A DNA stretch of 55,194 nucleotides, from positions 1 through 55,194 of the forward strand of contig DASXMJ010000029.1 of NCBI GenBank assembly GCA_036495685.1. Direction: 5' to 3'. The stretch is from Candidatus Binataceae bacterium. Lineage in GTDB: Bacteria; Desulfobacterota; Binatia; Binatales; Binataceae. Below the pieces are notes generated by a model. It was not told the DNA's origin, did not search any database, and saw nothing but the letters and a program-made list of their open reading frames with translations. Position numbers and translations under genes: made by a program. Positions within the stretch are counted from its first letter, which is position 1; every line of letters starts with the position of its first letter. Shown here in pieces: positions 1 to 8,555 of the stretch.

Positions 1-517
1 CCAGGTCCTCCTTGATGAGCGCGGCGAAATCGCAGATCGGTTTGATCGCCTCTTCGGGCTTACCCACGCGCTCGACAAACTTGAGCAGCTTCACGTTGTC
101 CGCGATGTTTGGGTCGCCAAGATAGGCCGTGAACTTGCGCCCGTCTTCGGTGTTCTCGGCTCGCGGTTGGCCGCCCAGTTCGGCAAGCCGCTTCGCGAAG
201 ATGCGCGAATGATAGGCCTCGCGCTCGGCGATCATGCGGATGCCGGTCTTGATGCAATCGGTCGTGCAGACTTCCGCCCAAGCGGCGAACGCCTGTCCGC
301 CGTTCGCCTCGCCCGCACGGACTTTGTCGATAAAGCTCACTATAGCATCGCGCTCGTTCTTATAGGTGCGGCCGAATGCCTTGAACCCGGCCCCGTTGCC
401 GTTGGCCGGTTTGGCGCCATTCTCGAGCATCGCGATCTCGCTCTCGAAAGTCTGCTGGGTGATAACTCCGCTTCGGTATGCGCGCAGTAGCGCTTTGAAT
501 TCAAAATCACGGCTCAT
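1..517 (-). CDS. Ferritin-like domain protein (C-terminus cut by window edge)
   Basis: The gene reads leftwards from an ATG at 517 with a good ribosome site (GGAGG, about 7 bases upstream) and stays open to the window edge, giving 172 residues without a stop. The protein looks helical and soluble, with no signal peptide. Around residues 93-105 it has an EREAYH element (Glu-x-x-x-x-His) followed by KRLAELGG, typical of one helix of a ferritin-like or rubrerythrin-like four-helix bundle that binds a di-iron centre. A second acidic helix (IKPICDFAALIKEDL) begins just before the edge. I infer a ferritin-like fold from this spacing; the remaining ligands lie outside the window. Iron binding is likely but not shown. 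The gene is divergent from the epoxide hydrolase at 820. Confidence 0.6.
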   Translation of the reverse strand, partial: MSRDFEFKALLRAYRSGVITQQTFESEIAMLENGAKPANGNGAGFKAFGRTYKNERDAIVSFIDKVRAGEANGGQAFAAWAEVCTTDCIKTGIRMIAEREAYHSRIFAKRLAELGGQPRAENTEDGRKFTAYLGDPNIADNVKLLKFVERVGKPEEAIKPICDFAALIKEDL

Positions 518-819
518 GGTGGGCACCTCCGCCCTTCTTCGATGTGTATTTAGGGTTAGCAGTCGAGAATAAGGCGGACCATCGAGGAATGTCAAACCGT
601 GTATAGTCCACAAGGTCTATCTTAGCGAACGCCAACGCAACGACGCAGATCAAGAGGCTTTCATTCAGCTTTTATCCCGGGAAGCTCTCCGCGGAGCGCA
701 ACTGCATGCCCTGGTACTTTTGTCGAACCCAATCAGGACCGATTACGGAATCGACCACGCTGGTTTCACGGGTCCGATTTACGCATGATTTGGGTGGCCT
801 GCAGGGAGGGAGGACTGAG
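518..819. other. Intergenic region between divergent genes
   Basis: This 302-bp stretch separates the leftward ferritin-like gene from the rightward epoxide hydrolase, so it should carry both promoters. I see ribosome sites at each end (CCTCC near 526, GGGAGGA near 808) but no strong operator or terminator. The open frame of the hydrolase continues upstream to 706, but that extension has no homology-like character and weak initiation signals. Confidence 0.5.
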
Positions 820-1782
820 ATGCCCGAAATCACCCATCACTTCGTAAAGACCAACGGTATCAAAATGCACGTGACTGAGTCCGGCCAGGGTACCCCGGTC
901 GTGATGTGCCACGGCTTCCCGGAAGTCTGGTACTCGTGGCGGCATCAGATTAAAGCGCTCGCCGAGGCCGGGTTCCGTGCGATCGCACCCGACCAGCGCG
1001 GCTACGGTGAGACCGATTGTCCGGGACCGATCGCCGCGTATAGCCAGAAGCTGATCATCGCCGACATCATCGGCATGCTCGATGCGCTTGGCCTCCGCAC
1101 CTGCACCATCGTGGGTCACGATTGGGGCGGGATGACCGCGTGGAACGCGGCGCTAATGTACCCCGATCGCATCCAGCGCGTCATCGGCATCAACACGCCT
1201 TTCCTGCCGCGCGCCGCGCTGAAACCGACCGACCTGATGCGGCAGATGGCCGGGGGCAATTTTCACTACGTTCTTTATTTCCAGACTCCCGGGGTTGCAG
1301 AGGCCGAACTTGAGCGCGACGTGTCGCGCGCGCTGCGCGGCTTCTACCAGGACCCGCCCAAGCTTGACCCCGCCGCAATGCGTGCTGCGCCGCCCGGCGT
1401 GTTTGGCGCAGCCGGCGGCGGCCTCCTCGACCGCCTTCCCGATCGTCCGTACGGCAAATTTCTCACCGACGAGGATTTCGAGGTCTTCGTGCGCGCGTTC
1501 ACCAGAACCGGCTTTCGCGGTGGTCTCAATTGGTACCGCAATATCGACCAGAACTGGGAAGACAGCGCGGGCCTGCCACAACGCATCAATCAGCCGGCGC
1601 TGATGATTACCGCCGAGCTCGATGTAGTCCTGCGTCCGGAGATGGCCGAAGGCATGAAAGAATGGGTCCCCAACCTGCGCAGAACGGTGCTGGTCAAGGG
1701 CGCGGGGCATTGGACCCAACAGGAGAAGCCGCTCGAAGTAAACGCTGCGCTGGTGGAGTTTCTCGCGGACTTGAAGAAATAA
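820..1782 (+). CDS. Epoxide hydrolase-type alpha/beta hydrolase
   Basis: The 320-residue protein has all landmarks of the soluble epoxide hydrolase branch of the alpha/beta-hydrolase fold. The oxyanion-hole motif HGFP is at 31-34, the nucleophile elbow GHDWGG carries Asp101, a charge-relay acid lies in the TAELD segment, and the final His297 sits in GAGHW. Asp instead of Ser as nucleophile marks epoxide hydrolases and haloacetate dehalogenases, which form an alkyl-enzyme ester and hydrolyse it. A cap domain fills about residues 130-250. The start at 820 is preferred because GGGAGGA lies just upstream; an in-frame start at 706 exists but adds an unlikely tail. It is probably cytoplasmic and detoxifies or degrades an epoxide or haloalkanoate; the substrate cannot be told. 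Confidence 0.88.
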   Translation: MPEITHHFVKTNGIKMHVTESGQGTPVVMCHGFPEVWYSWRHQIKALAEAGFRAIAPDQRGYGETDCPGPIAAYSQKLIIADIIGMLDALGLRTCTIVGHDWGGMTAWNAALMYPDRIQRVIGINTPFLPRAALKPTDLMRQMAGGNFHYVLYFQTPGVAEAELERDVSRALRGFYQDPPKLDPAAMRAAPPGVFGAAGGGLLDRLPDRPYGKFLTDEDFEVFVRAFTRTGFRGGLNWYRNIDQNWEDSAGLPQRINQPALMITAELDVVLRPEMAEGMKEWVPNLRRTVLVKGAGHWTQQEKPLEVNAALVEFLADLKK

Positions 1783-1845
1783 TCGCGGCGAAGACCGCAG
1801 CCCCGTGGCGCCAGGTTTCCGGAAAACAGGCTGCAGATATTTGAA

Positions 1846-2661
1846 TCAGAGCAGTGGGGGCGCAACGCGCGCGCCGCCCCGCACCACGAAGTATTGGCGG
1901 TCGGGCGCGTTGCACGGCGCGTTAGATTCCACGACGCGCGCCCCATCGGGCGCATATTGCAGGATGTACGCCTGGCGTACCTCCCGCGTGAGGTTGGGTC
2001 CGGTTCGATGCGGCATCAGCGAAGAAAACACCACCGCACCTCCGGCGTGCACCGGCGCCGGAATAGCCTCCGGCCCATCCTCGTCACGGCACACCCATCC
2101 GAGCTCGGTCAGGTGATGCCTTAGGGTTCCCCGCAGATGCCCGCCCGGTACTACCCACGGGCAGCCGTTCCGTTCCGTCGCATCGGTCAATGCGACCCAA
2201 CAGGTCAGATACGCCTGCGGCTCGATATAGGTGTAGCCATTGTCCTGATGCCACGGGAACGGCTTCTCATACTCGGGCTTCTTGTAGACCGCTTGGTCCC
2301 AATAAAGGCGCACGTTGGAACCAATCAAGTCGCAGCAAAGGTCCGCGAAAACCGGCGCCGCCGAAAGCTCGCGCAGCACCTGCGAGCGCTTCACCAGATG
2401 GACCGTGAAGCTGATTCCTTCGGCCTCGGCGATAAACATCCGCCGGCCCGGGGTAGCCCGAAGCGACGCCTCCACTTTCGCTTCCCACGGCCGGATGGCG
2501 TCGACGGCGCGGGCGACCATCTCCGAATCGAGCGCGTCTTCCAACACGAAGAACCCGCGCCGGTTGAAGGAATCCGCCTGCGCCTGCGTGATGCGCCGAA
2601 ACGGCCCTCGCACCCGCGTCCACTCAAACCCGCGATTATAAGGATGAAGTTCCAAACCCAT
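1846..2661 (-). CDS. Phytanoyl-CoA dioxygenase family protein (PhyH)
   Basis: A non-haem Fe(II)/2-oxoglutarate oxygenase of the PhyH family. The iron-binding HxD motif is in WHQDNGY near the middle, the distal His is in PHRTGPN, and the arginine of the 2-oxoglutarate site follows closely (LTREVRQAY). The segment between them (WVALTDATERNGCPWVVPGGH) is the usual PhyH signature, so I expect an active hydroxylase, perhaps of a branched acyl chain or a small metabolite. The ATG at 2661 gives 271 residues; GTG at 2709 or ATG at 2703 would add 14-16 residues, and none has a clear ribosome site. It follows the EtfD-like gene on the same strand by 26-73 bp and may be cotranscribed. Confidence 0.85.
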   Translation of the reverse strand: MGLELHPYNRGFEWTRVRGPFRRITQAQADSFNRRGFFVLEDALDSEMVARAVDAIRPWEAKVEASLRATPGRRMFIAEAEGISFTVHLVKRSQVLRELSAAPVFADLCCDLIGSNVRLYWDQAVYKKPEYEKPFPWHQDNGYTYIEPQAYLTCWVALTDATERNGCPWVVPGGHLRGTLRHHLTELGWVCRDEDGPEAIPAPVHAGGAVVFSSLMPHRTGPNLTREVRQAYILQYAPDGARVVESNAPCNAPDRQYFVVRGGARVAPPLL

Positions 2662-2734
2662 CGGAATGCATTCGCAGCTTTTTGCAGAACCCGGCAGCCT
2701 CATCTGCACCAGCTTTGGATTTCTGTCCGTTCCC

Positions 2735-4840
2735 TTACTTCTTTTGCGCCCCGGTTGCTTCGGCCATGAGCTCGGCGAGGTCGCGAACCCGCACCGATTC
2801 TTCCAGCGAACGCGACTTCACCGCGTCCTCGATCATGGTCATGCAGAACGGGCATCCTACCGCGACGCACTCCGGTTTCGCCTCGCTCAGCTGATCGAAA
2901 CGCTTCTGATTGATGCGGGTCCCTTCGTGTTCTTCCTTCCAGAAGCACCCGCCGCCCGCACCGCAGCAGAAGGTGCGATTCTTCGACTGATCGACGTCTA
3001 CGACTTCCGCACCGGGAATCGCACGCAGTGCCTCTCGCGCGCCATCCCATTGGCGATTGTGTCGCGCCATGTAGCAGGGATCGTGATAGGTTACGCGCGC
3101 GCGCAACACTTCCTTGGGTTTCAGGCGCCCCGCTCGCACCAGCTCGGCGAAAAATTCCGCCTCGTGCATGACGTTATAATCACCGCCGAAATCCGGATAT
3201 TCGTTCTTGAGATTGTGAAAGCAGTGGGGGCACTGCGTGACGATGCGCCGCGGCTTGTAACGATTTAACGTCTCAACATTCTGCTGCACCACCGTGGCAT
3301 AGAGGTACTCGTTGCCGAGCCGCCGCGCCGGGTCTCCCGTACACATCTCCTCTTTGCCGAGAATTCCGAAGCGCACTCCCGCCTGCTTCATCAGCGAAGC
3401 AAACGCCCGCGACACCTTTTGATTACGCTCGTCGTACGATCCCGCGCATCCGACCCAGTACAGCACGTCCAGGTCCGCGGGGTTTTCGACCTCTGCCAGC
3501 TCCGGAATCTCAAGCCCTTGCGCCCAGTCGGCCCGCTTTTCGGCCGCCAGACCCCAGGGATTACCCTGGTTTTCGATTCCCTTGAACGCGCTGGTCGCTT
3601 CGGTCGGGAACTTGCTCTCCATCAGGACCTGGTAGCGACGCATATCGACGATGCGCTGGATATGCTCGATGCCGACCGGGCATCCTTCTTCGCACCATCC
3701 ACACGAGGTGCAGCCCCATACCGCGGCTTCCGTCGCGACCTGGGTGATCATGTCGGGGCCGTTCCACGCCTGCGCCTCGACGCCAGTGCCGTTGGCCGTC
3801 GCCGCCCGTGCGGCGAGCAGGATGGGCGCCTTTTGCAACAGGTGTTCGCGTTGCTCGATAACCAGAAATTTCGGGTTGAGTACCTTGCCGGTGTTCACCG
3901 TCGGGCAATTGATCGTGCAGCGCCCACATTCGAGGCACGCCGACATGTCCAGCAACTGCTTCCAGGTGTACTGCTCCACCTGCGAAACGCCGAAGGTCTC
4001 GGCACTTTCGAAATCTTTGATGGGCGCCAGGCGGCCGCGCGGACCGAGGTTGCGAAAGAACAGATTAAGCGGCCCTAAAACCAGGTGCCGCAACTTGGTG
4101 AAGGCGAAACACGCCAGCAGCACGTAGACCAACAACACATGCACCATCCAGAGCCATCGATGGTACGTGGGGCCCGCGCCCAGACCCCCCTCGATTCTGC
4201 CGATGATGCGACCCACGTAAGCCCATTCGGTGAACTCAGGATGGGCCGCGTTGATGCGTGCGCCTTCCAGCATTAGGCCCGAAATCGCGACCAGGACCAT
4301 CATCGTCATGGGGAACCAGTAGCCAAGCCGATTCTCCAAGTTGTTGTTGACCTTCTCGGGCGGCGTGGGACTAAGGATGCTGGGCTTACGAACCCGGCGC
4401 CGCGCACCCTCTGCCAGCACGCCCAGGATTAGCATCAGGAAGAAGGTGTCCATCGCGGCTTTGAACACCAGATAAAAGTCGCCGTAGTAGAAGTAGAGAT
4501 TCAGACCGAACAGCGCGAGAAATTCACGCAGGTCGCTGTTGATCAGAACGATGGTGGTGCCGATGAATAATCCAACGAAGCCGACGTAGAATGCATAGTG
4601 CATCCACCCCCACGACTCGCGCACCACGTAGCCCTGACCAAACGCGTCGCGCAGGGCAAGAAAGACCCGCTGTGGAAGCTGGTCGAGGCGGTTCTCGGCG
4701 GTCCCCAGCCGGATCATCCTGAACCACTTGACCCCCGCCCATGCGTAGCAGGCGAACAGTACAACCAGCAGCGCGTACATCAGGACGATGAAAGGTACCG
4801 GGATGTTCCAGAGGATCTGTCGGGTGACGTGCTCGTTCAT
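2735..4840 (-). CDS. EtfD-like membrane Fe-S oxidoreductase (cytochrome b / 4Fe-4S / CCG fusion)
   Basis: A 701-residue three-part protein. The first 265 residues form a NarI-like membrane domain with five or six hydrophobic helices and several His. Two 4Fe-4S clusters follow, with cysteines in CLECGRCTINC (302-312) and CTSCGWCEEGC (377-387). The C-terminal half has two CCG (heterodisulfide reductase B-like) modules, seen as VGCAGSY, TQCPHC, HDPCYM, CCGAGGGC and GCPFC. This architecture matches EtfD/FadF-type proteins, which pass electrons from acyl-CoA dehydrogenases via electron-transfer flavoprotein to membrane quinone. The start at 4840 begins directly before the first membrane helix; an in-frame start at 4897 adds a poorly structured 19-residue tail. 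etfAB is not in the window. An HdrDE-like or DsrMK-like role is the alternative. Confidence 0.83.
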   Translation of the reverse strand: MNEHVTRQILWNIPVPFIVLMYALLVVLFACYAWAGVKWFRMIRLGTAENRLDQLPQRVFLALRDAFGQGYVVRESWGWMHYAFYVGFVGLFIGTTIVLINSDLREFLALFGLNLYFYYGDFYLVFKAAMDTFFLMLILGVLAEGARRRVRKPSILSPTPPEKVNNNLENRLGYWFPMTMMVLVAISGLMLEGARINAAHPEFTEWAYVGRIIGRIEGGLGAGPTYHRWLWMVHVLLVYVLLACFAFTKLRHLVLGPLNLFFRNLGPRGRLAPIKDFESAETFGVSQVEQYTWKQLLDMSACLECGRCTINCPTVNTGKVLNPKFLVIEQREHLLQKAPILLAARAATANGTGVEAQAWNGPDMITQVATEAAVWGCTSCGWCEEGCPVGIEHIQRIVDMRRYQVLMESKFPTEATSAFKGIENQGNPWGLAAEKRADWAQGLEIPELAEVENPADLDVLYWVGCAGSYDERNQKVSRAFASLMKQAGVRFGILGKEEMCTGDPARRLGNEYLYATVVQQNVETLNRYKPRRIVTQCPHCFHNLKNEYPDFGGDYNVMHEAEFFAELVRAGRLKPKEVLRARVTYHDPCYMARHNRQWDGAREALRAIPGAEVVDVDQSKNRTFCCGAGGGCFWKEEHEGTRINQKRFDQLSEAKPECVAVGCPFCMTMIEDAVKSRSLEESVRVRDLAELMAEATGAQKK

Positions 4841-4936
4841 GTGGTGTCGGCCCGCAGGTCGCGGCGAATCGCCGTGCGCCTCGCCCGCGGTGCACAACAG
4901 AGGTTAAATCAGACCCGCGTGAGTGTTTTCAATAAT

Positions 4937-4953
4937 AGACGGGTGAACCGTCT
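4937..4953. promoter_or_regulatory. 17-bp palindrome upstream of the EtfD-like gene
   Basis: AGACGG and CCGTCT form a perfect 6+6 inverted repeat around a 5-base centre, about 97 bp upstream of the EtfD-like start and in the 180-bp gap after the YchF-like gene. The size and symmetry suit a TetR-type operator. There is no U-run on either side, so it is not an obvious terminator. The regulator is unknown. Confidence 0.4.
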
Positions 4954-5020
4954 GCCCCCTTTGGGCCTGCTCCCGCTCGCGTCGCGAAGCGGGTAGGGTC
5001 AGGAGTGGGATCGCTCAAGG

Positions 5021-6067
5021 CTAGACTTTGAAGCGAATGTGAATAATATCGCCATCGCGCATCACGTAGTCTTTGCCCTCCAGCCGCAGTTTTCCCGCCT
5101 CCTTGACCTTGGCATCCGACTTGAGCACTGCGAAGTCTTCATAGCTGACCACTTCGGCGCGGATGAATCCGCGTGCGATGTCAGTATGAATTTCCGAGGC
5201 GGCTGCCAGCGCGGTTTCTCCGCGCCGCAGCGACCAACCATGTGCCTCTGGCTCGCCCGCGGTGTAGAAGGTTATCAACCCCAGATGCTCATACAGCGCC
5301 GTGATCAGACGATCGCGGGCCGGCGCCTCCAGGCCTGCTTCACGCAACATCTCGCTTTGTCCCGCCGCGTCGAGCTCCCATAGCTCCGACTCAAATGCGG
5401 CGGCCAGGCAGAACACTTCGAGGCCGCGCGCGTGGATGGCGTCGAGTTCGGCCTTCGTGAGTGCGGAGGCCGCAGCCTCCATCTCGCAGTTTACGACGGC
5501 GAGCGCCGGCTTGCGGGACAGAAAGCCGAAGCTCGCAAAGGTCTGCAACTCCTGCGACGAAAGCTCCATCAGCCGCAGGGGCTTTCCCTCTTCCAGCCAC
5601 TTGATGACCTTCTCCAGCGCGGCTTTTTCAAAATCGCTCGCACTGCGATCCTTCTTGATCCGCTCCATCCGGCGCTCGGCCTGATCGAAATCGGCGAAGA
5701 CCAGCTCACTCTCGATACTCTCGACCGTCGGCATGAGGTCCCGATTCAGCCCGCCAAATTGCGCGACCACGATGAGTAGCGCGTCGAGGTCGCGAATCAG
5801 CGGAATCAGGCTGACGTCGAGCGCGGCGCCCTCCTTCTGCTCTTTCGGATTGGGTGCAAAGTCGAGCACGGTAAGCTCGACCGGAACCTTCTTTTTGGAC
5901 CCGTAGGTCGTTTCCAGAAAATCCAGCCGTGGATCGGCTACCTTGATCTGTCCCGGCCGCGCGCGAGCTTTGCCTTCCGCCGTTCCCGGAATCGGCGTCA
6001 ATCCCGTCAGCGCGTGAAAGACCGTCGATTTGCCTGCCCCGCGCGCACCGATAATCCCGGTCTTCAA
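5021..6067 (-). CDS. Divergent YchF/OLA1-like P-loop protein with TGS domain
   Basis: The 348-residue protein has a P-loop near its start (GARGAGKST), a helical insertion around 120-190, and a C-terminal TGS domain ending in MRDGDIIHIRFKV, the same layout as YchF/OLA1, a ribosome-associated ATPase. It is unusual in that the G3 motif (DxxG, normally DIAG) is replaced by DFAP and the following switch region is shortened; the specificity motif reads NCEME rather than the family's usual form. Nucleotide hydrolysis may therefore differ from ordinary YchF, and this may be a second paralogue. I chose TTG at 6067 because GAGGTGG lies 7 bases upstream; GTG at 6088 is in frame but has that ribosome site inside the coding region. 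Confidence 0.8.
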   Translation of the reverse strand: MKTGIIGARGAGKSTVFHALTGLTPIPGTAEGKARARPGQIKVADPRLDFLETTYGSKKKVPVELTVLDFAPNPKEQKEGAALDVSLIPLIRDLDALLIVVAQFGGLNRDLMPTVESIESELVFADFDQAERRMERIKKDRSASDFEKAALEKVIKWLEEGKPLRLMELSSQELQTFASFGFLSRKPALAVVNCEMEAAASALTKAELDAIHARGLEVFCLAAAFESELWELDAAGQSEMLREAGLEAPARDRLITALYEHLGLITFYTAGEPEAHGWSLRRGETALAAASEIHTDIARGFIRAEVVSYEDFAVLKSDAKVKEAGKLRLEGKDYVMRDGDIIHIRFKV

Positions 6068-6187
6068 GCCTAAACCACCTCGAAACACGGAAGTCTACAC
6101 GGTTCGAAGATCACAGGCGAAGCGTCCGAGCGCGGGGCGTTGGCCCTCTTTGCCAGAGATAACTGGTTCAGGGATAAGATCGCGCCC

Positions 6188-6412
6188 ATGCCGATGAACG
6201 AGATCTTTCTTCGCCCAGTCGAGGGATTGTCGCTTTCGGTGCGTACGTCTCACGGATTGCGAAGCGCCGATATCAAATATGTTGGCGAGCTGGTGCAGTG
6301 CACTGAACAGGAACTGCTGGAGATCAGGAACTTTGGCCACAAGTCGCTCAATGAGATCAAAGCGATCCTCGCTGACTTGGGATTGTCTCTTGGGATGCGG
6401 CTCGACAATTAA
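6188..6412 (+). CDS. Stand-alone RNA polymerase alpha C-terminal domain
   Basis: A 74-residue protein consisting only of an alpha-CTD. It aligns without gaps to E. coli RpoA from about position 252 and ends in LSLGMRLDN. Using that alignment, the DNA-contact residues R265, G296, K298 and S299 are kept (here R19, G50, K52, S53), while N268 is His and C269 is Gly. The sigma-contact positions 259 and 261 are Gly and Ser. No N-terminal assembly domain is present, so it cannot join RNA polymerase as a normal alpha subunit. I infer that it binds UP-element-like DNA or a transcription factor. ATG at 6188 is used; ATG at 6194 and TTG at 6140 are alternatives. It precedes selB on the same strand. Confidence 0.82.
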   Translation: MPMNEIFLRPVEGLSLSVRTSHGLRSADIKYVGELVQCTEQELLEIRNFGHKSLNEIKAILADLGLSLGMRLDN

Positions 6413-6610
6413 CGCCGCGCTTCGACCTTCAAATCGAACCAATGCCGAGCGCGGAGCACCAAGGTCTCGATGGACTCACGGCGGCAGAGGCTTACCCTGC
6501 GGGAACCGGTTCGCGAGCCTTCCTTTAGGGCGAGGAGGCAGTCGCGCGTTGCACGCCCAACGAGCACGACCATTTCTCCAATTTCGCTCGGCCGCGATAA
6601 GCTTCACTTG

Positions 6611-8542
6611 ATGCCATCTGCTGTGGCCCACGCGATCATTGGCACTGCCGGTCACATCGACCACGGCAAGACCGCGCTCATTCGCGCGCTCACCGGTCAG
6701 GAGACCGATCGTCTCAAGGAAGAGCAAGAGCGCGGAATTTCAATCGATCTCGGGTTCGCCTTTTTCACACTGCCCGACGGTACCCGCGCGGGAGTTATCG
6801 ACGTTCCCGGGCACGAGCGGTTCATTCGCAATATGCTCGCCGGTGCCCATGGAATCGATCTGGTCCTGTTTACTGTGGCTGCCGACGATGGCGTCATGCC
6901 GCAGAGCGAGGAGCATCTCGACATCCTCCACCTGCTCGGCGTGAGCCGCGGCATCTTCGTGGTCACCAAGGCCGACCTGGTAAATGCGGATCGACTCAAG
7001 GAAGTACGCGACGAAATCGAGCTGCTGGCGGACGGTACCCAGCTGGCTGCCGCACCGACCATCGCGGTCTCGTCGCTTACCGGCGCAGGACTCGAGGAAC
7101 TTCGCAGCGAGATGGCACGTCAGCTGGTTGGCTTCGATGCGCGCCGCGCAACCGGGGTCTTTCGCTTGCCGTTAGACCGCGCCTTTGCGATCAAGGGCCA
7201 CGGCACCATTGTAACCGGCACCGCGATGGGCGCGGAGGTCCGCGTCGGGCAGAAGTTGCGCGTCCTGCCGGGCGGCGAAGAGGTCCGCGTGCGTGGGGTC
7301 CAGGTCCATTCAGAGTCGGTACCGAGCGCCGGACGTTGCCAGCGGGTGGCGCTGAACCTTGCCGGGCCGGAGCGGATGGAACTCCGGCGCGGGCATGTGC
7401 TGGCGGATGAGCGGTTGGACTTCACCACCTCGCGCTTCGACGCGTGGCTGGAAATTCGTCCCGCCGCCAAGCGCCCGCTCAAGAACCATTCGCGCCTGCG
7501 CCTGTTTGTCGGGACCAGCGAGATTCTGGGTCGCGTGATTCTGCTTGAGGAGCGCGACGAGTTGCCGCCCAAGGAACGCGGGCTGGTGCAAATCGTTACC
7601 GAACAACCGGCGGTGCTTTTATTCGGCGATCGGTTTGTCATTCGCGATGAAACCAATGTCCGCACCCTGGGCGGAGGAGTCGTCCTGAACCCGATCGCGC
7701 GCCGCTCGCGCAAACCGCTGGCCGAGTATCGCGACCGCCTGACCACCATCCGCGGATCGCAGGGCGCAGAGGCGGTGGAGGCATTGCTCAACCTCCAGGA
7801 AAGTCTCGCCCTGCCCACCGGCCGCCTCGCCTGCCTGATGAATCGTCCGCTCGCGGAGATCGAAGGTGTGGTATCCGATGCCCGGTTTATCAAGCTCTCG
7901 ATGGGTGATGAGGAAGGTTTCACCACCCGCTCCAAGTGGGAGGAGATTAAAAAATTTACCCTCGCCACCCTGGATGCACATCACCAGGGGGCGCCGCTCT
8001 CTGCGGGACTCGAAATGGAATCGCTGCGGACTCGATTGCCCTATGAAGTAAGCGCGCGAGCGTTTCGCGCGATCATCGACCGTATCGGGCGCGAGGCCGA
8101 AATCGTTCGCGAAGAGAGCCTGCTGCGTCTGAAAAGTCACAAGGTCAAACTGGGCGGCGACGCTGGGGAGCTCGGCGCGCGGGTGGAAGAGGCGCTGAGT
8201 CGCGCGGAGTTTCAACCGCCCGACTTGAAGCAACTAGCCGAGCAGCTCGGGCTGACGCCCCGGGCTGCGGCGCAACTCCGCACCGTGCTTGCCGCGATGG
8301 AACGCGAGGGGCGGGTCGTCAAGATTGCTACGGAGCTTTACTTCGGCCGGACCGCCCTGGATGCGGCCCGCCGGCGACTGGTCGAGTATTTGGGCACGCA
8401 TACCGAAATCACTGCGGCGACTTACCGCGATCTACTAGGCGCATCGCGCAAATTTGCGATCGCGCTGCTGGACCATTTTGATCACAGTGGGGTGACGACC
8501 CGCGTCGGGGACCAGCGGCGGCTGCGCGCTCGCATGGGCTGA
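6611..8542 (+). CDS. selB: Selenocysteine-specific elongation factor SelB
   Basis: A 643-residue translation factor that brings selenocysteyl-tRNA to UGA codons followed by a SECIS hairpin. The EF-Tu-like GTPase begins immediately: GHIDHGKT (14-21) is the P-loop, DVPGHERF the G3 motif and TKAD the G4 motif. Domains II-III run to about residue 370, and the C-terminal quarter is rich in short helices with the repeated pattern of SelB winged-helix domains, which bind the SECIS. The start at 6611 sits just before the GTPase core; the frame is open back to 6470 but that part is not SelB-like. selD follows after 13 bp, so the two form an operon. Confidence 0.96.
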   Translation: MPSAVAHAIIGTAGHIDHGKTALIRALTGQETDRLKEEQERGISIDLGFAFFTLPDGTRAGVIDVPGHERFIRNMLAGAHGIDLVLFTVAADDGVMPQSEEHLDILHLLGVSRGIFVVTKADLVNADRLKEVRDEIELLADGTQLAAAPTIAVSSLTGAGLEELRSEMARQLVGFDARRATGVFRLPLDRAFAIKGHGTIVTGTAMGAEVRVGQKLRVLPGGEEVRVRGVQVHSESVPSAGRCQRVALNLAGPERMELRRGHVLADERLDFTTSRFDAWLEIRPAAKRPLKNHSRLRLFVGTSEILGRVILLEERDELPPKERGLVQIVTEQPAVLLFGDRFVIRDETNVRTLGGGVVLNPIARRSRKPLAEYRDRLTTIRGSQGAEAVEALLNLQESLALPTGRLACLMNRPLAEIEGVVSDARFIKLSMGDEEGFTTRSKWEEIKKFTLATLDAHHQGAPLSAGLEMESLRTRLPYEVSARAFRAIIDRIGREAEIVREESLLRLKSHKVKLGGDAGELGARVEEALSRAEFQPPDLKQLAEQLGLTPRAAAQLRTVLAAMEREGRVVKIATELYFGRTALDAARRRLVEYLGTHTEITAATYRDLLGASRKFAIALLDHFDHSGVTTRVGDQRRLRARMG

Positions 8543-8555
8543 CTTGGGGTTCTCG

